Source: Burhinus oedicnemus
Taxonomy: Eukaryota; Chordata; Aves; Charadriiformes; Burhinidae
Direction of reading: 5' to 3'
NCBI GenBank assembly: GCA_008921705.1
Contig: VFFE01009205.1
Location: 1,998,514-2,062,513, forward strand
Length of the DNA: 64,000 nt
This document shows positions 48,201 to 60,200 of the stretch, piece by piece. How positions within the stretch are numbered: position 1 is the stretch's first letter; each line of letters begins with the position of its first letter. The notes below the pieces were generated by a model that was given only the letters and a program-made list of their open reading frames with translations, was not told the DNA's origin and did not search any database. The translations under genes were made by a program, and so were the position numbers.

Positions 48201-51200
48201 TTGTAGTGCCATGCAAACCGGGCCCTTGCTGAAGTGTTTTGGCTGCTTTGGTGCATTGCCTCTTCAACCTGCAGCATGAATAGGGAACAAAACACTTTCT
48301 CTGGATGACTTTTGGAGCCATTAACAAGTCTGCAAGGTGAGGGTAAGCTCATGTCATTTTACCTCTGAATATATTCAAAGTCATAGGTTCCCATACAGTT
48401 CAAATTGGGGAGCTCTGCTCATTCTGTTGTGCTATTAACTGGCAGTTTGCAGGTTTCTTAGCTCTGGAATATACACTGCAACTTCTGCAAGGAGCAGCTA
48501 TGCTGTACACCTGCAGATGTGAAACACTGCATATGCAAACTAAGTACATGGAAGCAGATGGTTTCTCTCATGGCCTGGCAGAGGCAGATGTAAAACAGGG
48601 TATGGTTATAAATCTTTTTAGATTAGGACAAAATTTAATTCTTTTGACTCTCTGAGAACGATTGCGTCCAACGGTATGGATCAGAAGGAGAAGCTGGAAT
48701 TCTGAATATGAACTTTTCATATTGTGATAAGCAACTACAAATAAAAATCTCATTGCTAATTAAATTTGCAAGTAATCTACTTTGTAAGATGGAAATCTCT
48801 TGGCAGCTAGAAGGTTTTACTCCCAGGATGATATGTCCTAGGTGTTTACCTGGCAGCTGGAAACTGGATGTAAATTGAGTAAACCTGCAGTTAGGGTATC
48901 AAAATGCTGATGGCTAAAACTGCTTCCCTTGTTGTTTCCTCAAACACACCTGTAGTTTGATTGCCTGCTACAATGACAGCGACAAGTACACCATTAATTG
49001 ATAAAACCATAATGGTAGTACTAAAATAAAGTCTGTCATGAAATAGGCAGTGTGGAAGGAAAACATTTTAAATCTGAACTTACTGAAAAAGTATTTTTTT
49101 ACTAAATAATGTTTTCATTAAGAAATTTAAAAAGCATGTTTTTTAGGGGATTGCTGGCAGTAACGAGTTTTAGGTTTTGGCAAAGTGTTGCTGCGTTGTC
49201 TCTTGAGAGAACAGAAGTTCATATCTTGATAGGCTGAGGCCAGTTTGTGAGTGTAGGTGCTGAGACTTAGGAGATTTGTGAATTGGGATTTAAAAGGTAC
49301 TCTGTAAAGATCATGTTCAAAGAAGCAAGGTGATACAGGACCTCTTCTAGGCACTTGTGCTAGGAAGAAAGTAGCCCTTTAAGACCAGAGTTGGAGATTT
49401 GGATGACCAGGTGGAGCACAGGACTGAAGGTCACCTGATTCTCTTTGGGCTACATAAGGCAACACTGAAGTCTTGCCATAGTTTTCTGTAAAGTGGTTGA
49501 ATGTGGAGGAGTTTTCAAGAGAGAGAGATGGTAGTAATAGTTATAGAAATAGCAGGTAAGAGGTTTTATTAAAGGCGAAATATGTTGTAGATTTTTATGT
49601 TGTTTCTAAAGTCTGGAAGTAGCTTAAGTGATCTGATAACAGGGCATTTTGAGTTGTGCTAGTAAGTAGGATGCTGAAAGTGAATGTAGTAGTTGGAGCC
49701 TTTTAAAAATGTATCTTTCCTAAGAGTTTTTATCTTTAATTTTCTTCTGTTTGTTTCTACCTATAGAGATTGAGTGGCTATGTCATTACTTGATTTTTGA
49801 ATGTAGGGCTTAGAGCGCGTGTAGTATTCTCGTTAAGGTTTTGTGCTGTTAAATACTTTTTACTAGGATTTACTTACTGTAGGACTAACTACTTGTGTTT
49901 ATCGTTCCTGGGCTGACTTTAAAGGTTACTAGAGTTGAAAACTGCTTCTTGACTTTAGGAAAACTTCTAGGATATTCTTAAGTAAGGACTAAGTAGCTCT
50001 TAAGAGCAGGAGAAAGGAGAGGGATAGTATATGAGGAATTTGAAGTAGAAGTGTGCTTCTTGGTTTTCAGTAAAAAAACTTTTCTAGAGGTGTCTGGTAC
50101 CTGATGGTGAGATGGTAATGGATCTCCTGCTAAAACTGACTTCTGTTCTTTGTTGTTTTCCTTTGCTTTTTTTCTTTGATAGTGGGACATGCAAAGAGCT
50201 GATTTTAGGTGTTGTGAGAGAAGACTGTCTAGTGGAAGGGATGTTTGAGTAGTTATAGCCACAGGGTTTTCCTTGTAAAGATGGATAGAGGATTAGTGGC
50301 AACTTGTATTCTCTGTTGAAGGTTTTTGGTGCTTTTACTCATGTGAAAGTGGTAAGCACATGCTATGGGAAAATCAGATACGTATTAAAGACTCAAAGTC
50401 TCTGGTAAAAGTTTGGTAAGGAGTGGGAAGAAAAGTCAGTATTAGTGTGGAGCTTTATCTAATTCCAGATACTAGATAGGGAAACACTTCAGACTAGTTA
50501 AAAAGAAGGTTTAGAAATGCTTCAAGTAGTTTGAATGTACAAAATAACACGTAAGAGTAAGTTACTAATTTGTCAGCCGCTGTATTCTGGGACTGTAGTA
50601 GGGAAGGAACCCTCCTGAAGGAAAAATGAAATTATAGTCAAGAGCAGTTGCTCTATAAATAAGGTTACTAATCATAATCAATAGGTTTGTGGGACTTGCC
50701 TATGTAGCTCTACCACACTTGTTAAGGTTCTAGCTTCAGGACTGTTTTGCAGTCCAAAACTAGCTGTAAAATCAGATAGTAGTGTTGTGGCACTTAAACT
50801 TGTCAGAAAACATAATAACTCTTGAGTTCTGGTATGATCTATGTACTGGATTCTCTTAGGCACATCTGAAAATTCAGCTGGAAATACTGTTTTATGTCAT
50901 GTGGATGTCCATATTAGTATGCATAGTGTCATCAATTGTGAGCGGTACATGAAGTAAAACCCTGAGATGTTAAGTTTTAATGTATTTTGGTGTAAAATGC
51001 TGTTTGTTTCCTGACTTTATATGAAGTGGACTGCCACAAAACAGGCAACAAACTGTCAATTATATTATGCTTTACTCTTAATTCCCTTCTACTCTTTATG
51101 TAATGCTAAGCTAGTGAAATAAACCTTGGAAATTGACTTGTTTCCTCTAGTGCAGCGTGCATGTATTGCCTCAGGAGAGACCTATTGTCACAGATATGCG

Positions 51201-51355
51201 TTTGACAAGTTTGGGTTTGGTATCTTAGTTTTGTGTGAAGCATTCATTTATCTGATGTGACTTGATAAGCAGAGCATGACTGAGCATAGTGAATGGGTGC
51301 TCAAAACCATCCATACAAGACTGAACTTTTTGTTAGTAAGTGTGGAAATCTTCTG

Positions 51356-51369
51356 CTGCCCTCTTGTGG
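51356..51369 (-). promoter_or_regulatory. CTCF-like motif
   Basis: On the minus strand CCACAAGAGGGCAG matches the CTCF core CCACNAGRGGGCAG closely. It lies about 6 kb upstream of the CHD9 promoter island and just before a CR1 fragment. Confidence 0.5.
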
Positions 51370-51512
51370 TCTTTGTTCAGATACATTTTTGCTCTAAAGC
51401 TGTTAAATTAATTTTCCTTTAAAACTGCCAGTAAAGCTAAAAATGTCCTTATTCTGGTAGGCAAGAGCTAATGTTACAGGATATGGAGTATTTTTCTATG
51501 ATAAAATTACTG

Positions 51513-51860
51513 GCTTTGTGGATGACAGGAGAGCAGCGTCACCTATCTTGACTTTTGCAAAGCTTTTCACACCATCTCCTGCAGTATTTGTACGTCCAAG
51601 TTAGGACTTCATGCTCTGAATGGGTAGATAACTAGACGAGTGGAAAACTGGTTGGATAATTTGGTGTGGAGCGTGTTTAATACTCTAAGCAAATGCTGGT
51701 AACAGAATACCACAGGGACCGATACTGAGACTAGTTCTGTTTAACTTCTTTATCAGTTGCTCAGAGGAGTTTGCAGGTGACACAAAAATGGGGGAGGACC
51801 AGTTGACATGCTCAATGACAAGACTGCCATTCAAAGATCTAGACGAGCCACAGGACCAGC
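51513..51860 (+). mobile_element. CR1 LINE fragment, decayed reverse-transcriptase part
   Basis: The segment follows the CR1 ORF2 reverse transcriptase on the plus strand: a stretch matching YLDF-KAF (acctatcttgacttttgcaa), then the tggaaaactggttggat block, a CCACAGGGACC block (the PQGS/T motif region), TTCTGTTTAACTTCTTTATCA, and GCAGGTGACACAAAAATGGG (position of the catalytic A-D-D-like box, here reading AGDT). Frameshifts and small deletions break the frame several times, and both ends are truncated. It is an old inactive copy. Confidence 0.85.
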
Positions 51861-54190
51861 AGGAACTTGCTTTCCTGAAGCTTGTTTTCTAGTATCAGAT
51901 CCCTAGAATGTCTTCAGAAATCTCCTGTGCTATCTTGATCATGTTCAGAAATTTGTTTTGTAAATCTAAACAATGTAACATGCCAAATCAACTAGTCAAC
52001 TTTCTGTCTGATGGGAAATGTGCATTATCATTGATTGCTTGACAAAACCTGCTATGAAGCAGTCATTCAATCTCTTGTCAGTGTTGGCTTTGGTAAGTAA
52101 ACCTCAAATTTGCACTGAGGTAATAGCCACGTAATCATGAACCTGAAAACAAGGATGTGTTCTTTATAATTCTGTGTTGTTAACTTAAAACTCACCTGTT
52201 CTTAGACAAATCTTTAAAAATAATCTTTTTTTTTTGTGTCAGTCATGCATTGCATTTTTAAAGTGAACCATCTTTCCTTTGCTTTTAACTTGATATATAT
52301 AGAAGCAAGATGTGCAGTTTAAGACCTGTGTAAAATAAATTTGGTATTATGTAAACTTCATCAGTACCATATGGCTTGTCCGAATTGTTGTCTTGTGACT
52401 TCCTAAGGTATCATAGAGTAACTGGTAATATTACTGAAGTCTGTAAACTGTGTAGTTGAGCACTTAAAATGTATGCACTGCAGTAATCAACTTGGATCAT
52501 CTGCTCTAGACCAGAAATCTTGTTGATCTGTATAGTACACCTCCAAAGTGACTCTGTGTGACTGCTGCGCCTGCCATACAATTTTCAGTAGGGTACTAAT
52601 TGTAGAACTTCTAAACCAAAGAAGTTTTACATATATGTGCCTTCTCTTGAAGTATCTTCTCTTGAGGACTGATTTGAGAGAAGCTGTGGATTCAGCAGTC
52701 ATTTGGCTAAAGTGATTTAGGCAATCCCTAGTAAAGCCTGGGTACGGTAAGAGCCACACAGGCACGCTGTAGCGGTTCTGCTCCTCTGCAGTATTGAAAC
52801 TGTCCAAGAGGGAGCTGAAGGCAGAACAGATGTGGCTGTCTGCCAGTGGTTTTAGAAAGTCACAGGAGAGATGTTTTCTTTCATTGGGGTTTTGCAGCAA
52901 TTCAGACCTGTGTGCCTAAATTCAGTTGAAATAATTCTTTGGATCTGGGCCTAAACAAATGAAGTTCCTTTGGACCTTGAGTCTCTGGGCTAAAGTCAAA
53001 TATTTAACATGCTTACAAGTGATTAGTTAATATGGTAAGATGAACTCTTAAAGACTTATGATTGTTCTGGTACGCGCTTCTTGTGTGAAGCTTCATTTCT
53101 TTGAAGCTTCTTTACCAGTCACGAAGTGCAAGAATATGGTGAAATTAAACTTAAAGACCTTTTCAAATGTTACCTGTGGAAACATTACTGAAACAGTAAT
53201 GTGTATCTTAGCCTACTGGTACTTTGTTCAATGGTTCACTATTACTGCCTACAATAAACCAGATGTCTGCAAGGAAAATGAGAAGTTAGTCTTTTAGCAA
53301 AATACTTATTGGCAGATAATACACTGTCACTTCTCAGAAAGTTTGTTGTCTAGGAAAGAAATGTTAGAACTGAATCAGTTGTATGGTACTGTTTCTGGTC
53401 TTTCTGTTTCAGCTGTCTAGTTTTCTGTTGGTGCCATAAAACTTTACTAAATTTTCAGGTATTTGTAAATATCTGAAAAAAATGACCTTGGGATGACTGA
53501 GAGTTAAACTGCTGACTTCTAGCTAACTTCTAACTGTAGTTCGCTAAAACTGAAATCTTAAATATTTATTCCATCCAACTAGGAATGCGTTACCTGTACA
53601 GACTTTTATCACCATCTTCTAATTGTTCTCCATGGACATCTAGGAATAAGGATTGCATTTTGGCTATATTGGGTTTGATTGTTCAACTGCTTTATTGCTT
53701 TTACTCTCACTACTACAAACTCTTTTCCTTCATTTTTTTTTTTAAACTTCCACCAATAGTTGCCTTTTCCTCCAGTCCTTGTCAGTCTAGTTATGTAATG
53801 CTTAAATTGTAGGAAGGCTTCTCGAGTGTGTGCGTGCGTGCATGTGGTTTTGTAGGCTTTCTCAGTAGCGTGTAATAAAAGAAGATTGTGATCCATGATA
53901 ACGGCTCCAAGAAACTGGTTTTTGGTTTCTCCTATTTGGAAGTTAGGAATAAAGAAATCAGTCTATTCCACTTTTTACCGAGTTCAGGGGAATTTAAATA
54001 TTCTTTCATTTTTTTTTATATGAGCATCTTTATCAGTTTCAGAACAGTTAGATGGAGGGGCGTTTGTATGTGTGTATATATATGAAGTGCCATGCTTCTA
54101 CTTACAAAAAGGCAGTTTGTAGCACAAATGCTGCCAAACCCTCACAATATCAATGCTAAAACTACTTCTGCAAAAATGGTATTTGACTGC

Positions 54191-54205
54191 TCACAAGAGG
54201 GCACT
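54191..54205 (+). promoter_or_regulatory. CTCF-like motif
   Basis: TCACAAGAGGGCACT on the plus strand matches the CTCF core with two deviations. It is in the opposite orientation to the site at 51356-51369, 2.8 kb away, so the two point away from each other. Confidence 0.4.
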
Positions 54206-57200
54206 GCAACTTTAATTTTGTGCATGTTATTGTGAGACATAAGCCTTGCCATGAGATCTAGCAACAGAAAGGCAAGTAATGTTGTCATTCTCCAACATAA
54301 TTAATTTTAAAACCAAGCTGTTGTCAGTAAAGATTTTTTTTAAAAAAAAAAAGGAAAGAAATTAAATTGTTGATGGTAATCCAGAAATTTGAGTCGAGAG
54401 CTTTGAAATGGAAGGTCCTTTGGTCAGCTTCAGGGTCAAAGTATTGTAGCTGGTGATGACTGAGTAAGGCATGCTACATAAAGAAATCTGATCTCATTTA
54501 AAAAAAAAAGACTGACCATAATGAACTAATTTATTTACGTATCAAAGCCTTAAGTGTCATTAGACAGCTCAGTAGGCAAGTCATCGTAAGAGGGGTTTTC
54601 ACTTAGTAAAGATTAATTATAGCCTCCAGCATATCAAGTTTATTATGTCCAATAAGTATGGCAAACAGCTGGAGGAACATGTTTGTCTTTACACTTGATA
54701 GCGTTCTCTTGCCTCGAGGTCTGACTCCTGAAAGAATAATTAGTTGTTGTGGGTGAATTGTTCCTAATTCTGCAAACTGGTTTTTGGTGTGTATTTAATT
54801 TTGTGCTTTAAGTAAAACACAATGAAGGTATTGGGTCTGATACTGAAGTTGTCAATATATAACTTTGAAGTAGTGTCTGAAATCTAAAGCAGAGTTACCT
54901 TTTTGTATTGGTTACTTTTAATCCACGTGTTCATTGAATTTAAACTTTTAGTCTAGAATGTTTTTTTTCTCAGTGGAAATACGACAGATGGGTAGCCCAC
55001 AAATGGTTGGACTTTTAGGGTCTACCTGCTGAAGAAATTCATTATAACAAGCTGGTTTTACAATTTTCCATACTGGCTCTTTCACTTCTGAAATTACTTC
55101 CCACTGAATGACATAGAAACTCATGAACTATAAATTACAAAAAAGCATGTATCACTGAATAGACAAGGCCTGCCTTGGAACCAGATTGTGTGAATAGCCA
55201 AAGGGGTCATAAAAAAATCTACTGAGGAAAACCTGTACTTTATGTTATAAAGTTTTATTATATGCCTTTCAAAAGCATATATGCTACAGGATTATGACCC
55301 AAGCTGGAAGGAGGGGCGGAGCTGGTAAAAGCTAATAGAGACATCCAAATATACAGTGAGAAAAGAGATTACTGAAGAAGTGAAAAAAAGAAATGGTGTA
55401 AGGTGGTTCAGCAGAGTAAGGAAGCTTCTGATAGCAAAATGAATTTAGGATCTCAAGAGCAGGATTTTGCTTTTTATGCAGTGCAATGAAGATAATGTCG
55501 AAAAGGAAGAGAATTCTTGGTTTCAACAATAAGAACTTCATATTGGTGAGAGGCAGGGACAATTATTTTGAGTTTTGGAAGCTAAGACTGAGCTGTCAGG
55601 ATGAACTTGTGCAGTTTTGAAACAGGGGCAGAGCAATATTTCTTAAATAAGAATGTCTAGCTAAATAATGCATCAGGTAAGTCATTTGGTGCCTAGCTGA
55701 GCCTTTTTTTGTTTTAATATTGTATGACTGCTGTTCTTGGCACACAAGACTGACTTACTAAATTTGCCCCAAGCCTTTGCCCTGTGCCTTCACCACTCTT
55801 TTTGGGAGCATCTCTTAAAAATGAGTCGACATGAATCGTGAAGTGCATTCTGCTTGGCTCAAAGAGCAAATAGCCATGAACAGACAGTCTGACAAAATCA
55901 GGTTCCAGTGTCTTTTGGGAAGAGTATTTTAGTCATGGTGTATTTTCTTAGTTTGTGTAGCACAGTTTCTACAGACATATCAGGGTACCTTTCCTCATGT
56001 GCTAGGTGGCTTTATTTGGTCTATAGTAGCTGCTAACTAAACTCCAGAGAAAAAGATCAAGGACTTTCCTAGAAGGTGTTTCATTAAGCAAGAGCTGTGT
56101 ACTGTGACTTCGTTTTCCGGTTTCTGTTGACAGAAGTGAGTAACTGGACTCCATCACTTCAAGAAATAGGTCAATTTGAGTGCCACTGGTAGAGTTTATT
56201 TTGAATCTAGGTTTTTCTGCAAAGTTAAGGTCTGGTTCTGCAAAGCTGAAAGGATTGATTCACTGCATCAACAGTCTACTATAAAGTCTGTTGGTCACAT
56301 TATGTAAAAACTTGCTATGAGGTGCAAAATAATAAGGAAGCTAACTCTCAATTGTCTATGTCCTCTATGGTTAAAGGAAAACTACCTGTAACTTGCTGGT
56401 AGTACTGTGAAATCACTACTTCTGAAGTTTATAGGTCAACTGGAGCTTTCTTACCCCAAGCTGCTTCTGATGAAAGTACTATAATCTCTAAAGTAATTAG
56501 CACTGTGGTGATGGAGCTTTCATATATTGTTGAAAAGTTACTGTGGCCACATTGGTTTTGAACTAGTGGTTGAAATGCCTAGTTTGATTTTTATTTTTAT
56601 GGGTTATTGATGCTTCATAGTAATTGATGACCCTTCCATCCTGGAATACACTGTTTATGACAGTCATGACCTGTCACACTGATGGAGGGCTTGGCAGGGG
56701 CAGCATGCTATTTTTCTGTGTATTTATTTGACACCCAGAGCATGTCACTAGAGCGCTGATATCTCCCCTAACTTGTCATGGTCTCAAACTGAAAGCACTT
56801 CTTACATGACCTTTGCTATCCAAATCGCAGATCTTTATTTGCAAAATATTGTTACATGTTGTGTATGGCTAGAATATGTCTATGTCGTAAATCCCCCAGT
56901 AGAAGAAAAAGCTAGAATGACAGGACAGTCTTTCTTTGAAACTTGGTAATAAGATGTGCTTAGATACTGTTATAAAAATAAAACTTCAGAATGCGGTAAA
57001 CCTGCACTGGCTTGTGATCTGGCTTTCTACCTTTTTGCTCTGTTTTTGACTCCAGAGGTACAGGGTGAGGCTGTCATTGCTGTCTGTCATATCTTGCAGG
57101 CAGATGCTTGCTGGCATGTGTAGAACATTTATTCTCTGATGTCAGAATGGAATTCTTTCGGATTTAGAACTGATATATTCAGCAGGCCTTTACTGTTTAA

Positions 57201-60200
57201 TCTTCAAGAGTATGGTTTAATAAGTACAAACAAAAGTGTGTGTATATATAGCCACCAATAAGACCAATTAGGTAATATCAAACTCTTATTTTAGTTGCAC
57301 AAAGTTAAACAGACTAAATGTCAAACATGAAGGCACAGAAATACTTTGTATTGCTTTTTATTTTTCTTCTTTTAAGTTACCTTTTATTATGTTCAGTTTT
57401 TCTGTAGTTTAAGTACATAAACTTGTTTTGTAGCTACTCTAAATCTTCACACTTTCAACTCTTGTAGAATCTCATTTGTTTAACAGCACTATATATCCAA
57501 TTGTAAGGATTTGCAATCAATAGGTAGAAATCTCATGGGCAGTTGAAGCTTTGGAGCATGAAAGAACAAGAGGTAGAACGTGGCCGTTAAGAAAATAGCT
57601 ACACTGGACAAAGCACAGTGGGATGTTCTGTGAGAAAATAGTGGACAGAAGATATGATTGCATAAATTAGATGGATATTCAGCCTCTCCTTTCTGTTATT
57701 TATGAAGGCATCAAAGAAAATAACCCTCTGCTCAGAAGGGTGCTGTTGGCTATACTGACTTAAATTTATTTTTTTAACCTACAACTCTTTCATGAGTATG
57801 CTGAAATATAGCGCTTTTCTAAAAGCCTAATGAATATCTAACCTATGTGTATTTTTTTACCAGTCTCATTGCCCAGTTTGAACCTGCTTGTTTATTTCTA
57901 GCTACATGAGTTAACCCCTTTAATTTAAAAGTTGCTCCTCTTAAAATAAATTGAATTGAATACCACTCGGTTCTAGCTTTCCTATGGAAACAAAATCTTG
58001 AAAAAAGTGAATGTTAAGGTATTGGTCTTGGAATTCATTTGTGAATATTTCTCTTGATATTCATTTTTAATGTGCCTCATCTTGAAATGAGGGCAAGAGT
58101 ACTAATTATATTCTTCTATGTGCATATAGCTCCTTAAACATGCCAAAATTTGACTTTGCTGTTTTGTTTTTGAAGTGTAGTTAAATCATGGCCTCAGTGA
58201 GTTCATGGCAAGTTGTCTAATCTCAGCAAAATTAGTTAGAATTTCAACCACTGTGTAAAAACCTTAGTTAAGTGAATGAATACATGATTCTGGATGTCAG
58301 CTAAGATTCATGATACAGATGATGCCATTAATATGAAGAGTTCATGGAGGGCATTAGCATTTGGATAACACATTGCAGTGGCTTCAAATAACAAACTCCA
58401 AAAGAGCTGATGAAAATATTGAGAGTCCAGATAGCTGGTGAGATATAATGTCAGGAATAGTTGATGTAGAATAGCTTAAGTTCTGATTCTAAGTTGATCA
58501 GGAAGAACTATTTAACTTAAGTACCCTTGGTAATTTGAAGATAAGGAACAGCAAAGCTTTCAAAAGAATACTTAAAACTTTAGTTCATAGTTTTGCAGTA
58601 GGTGTAACATCTTGGCTGGTATCAAATTTGGTGGCCTCAAGTTGTGATAGAATAATGGCATTACCTTTTTATTAGTACTTAGTTTTTCGTCTGCTGGTGG
58701 GCATCTGGCTGTTTAGGAATGCTGCTTCCAAACTATAAATAGTATGTTTGATATAGCTGCTTATGTTAATGACTAAAGCTCAATAGTCTCTGTAATAACT
58801 TGATATAATGGAGGAACTGGTGCCACAAATAAGCTTAGCTAGGTAAGGTACTATAAAAAAAGACATTGAGACCAAATTTTAAAAGCTCTGAATAGACCAA
58901 ACTTGTGGAATTGATCAGTTGGTTGTCCTAATGCTTAGCAATTTATTACACTAGTTCTGCAGATTGTTAACCATATAGACCTACCAGATGTTGCTACTGT
59001 AGCACTTTGTTAACACAGTGGACACTAAGACAATAATTCTTGATATATCTAAGGTAACTAAAGCAAAACTTACATATGAAACAAAGCTGAGAAGTTACTT
59101 GAGGGAATTGTGTGCCTTTACTGGAATGCAGAATGGGAATCCCTGGGTTATGAATCTGTGCTCTAAGGTCCTGCTATGAGCTTTTTGAGATCTAAAATAG
59201 TTGCGTTTATATGTTGGTGGTCCCCACCCTGAATCAGTAAATGTCCCAACTTTTCCATGAGGTGTAGAAAAAGATGCACTTCCTCCTCATTATCAGCCCG
59301 TGCTTTAGTTTAACTTTTCCACTCTGAGTTCTCCCTTCTTTCTCTTTCCTTTTTCCTTGTTCATTCTGTCCCAAACATGATAGAACCTGTGTCTATGTGG
59401 GTTCTATTGCAGGTAAAACTGAATTTTTTACATTGATAACTTGGAACAGGACCATGATTTTAGTTTATAAATCTAAGATGTTTGCTTTCTGCTTCATTGT
59501 TAGAGGAAGTTATATTTCTATTTAATTAACTACTAAAACAGTCTAAGGTGGAAGAGAACTTAAGTTAAAATTGTGTCTTGTTAACATCTCTAACAGGTAC
59601 AACTATTTACTTCTACAATATTTGTTCTTATGTCCCTTTCTGGGCACTATTTATGTTTATCTTCTGACACATATTGTAGGCATTGAGTATTAGGGCAGTA
59701 CTTGAGCATCCAGTTTTTTAGACATATTTTGCAACACTGAACTGTGTAATAAGCTATTGATGCTCTATTCTAATGCAGATTTTGGGATTAGGACATGTAT
59801 GCTCCAGGTCTCAGGATTTTTGAAAGAATTCTGGTTGCAAGGCATCTAGGATACAGAAGGGGAACCTGGCAAAATAGAAAGCCTCCTTTTCAAATTAGTT
59901 TTGTGCTTTTTTTTTTTTTTAGTGTGTGATAATGGAATATTGTAAGTGAATGCTTCTATAATTGGGCAGGAGGGGTGGGGAAGAGGAGCACGTAAGGTAG
60001 CTTGACATGTCCTGTTATAATAACAAGAATAGTCTTTTGTGTGTTTTGCTGGTTTGTGATTTATTTTTTTCTTCCCCGTCTACAGGGCCTTGTTAGGTGG
60101 TAAGCTTTCTAGTAGTTCGCAGTAGTTGTTAAGAGGATATTGTGATTTCTTTTCTTGTGACAAAGTATGTCACTTAAGGTCTAATGCTGTCTCTCATATT

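Noticed and set aside
47814..48352. Overlapping minus-strand frames of 132, 86 and 70 codons
   Set aside because: They lie in different frames with no recognised domain, start context or conserved motif; they are probably chance in a slightly GC-richer block.
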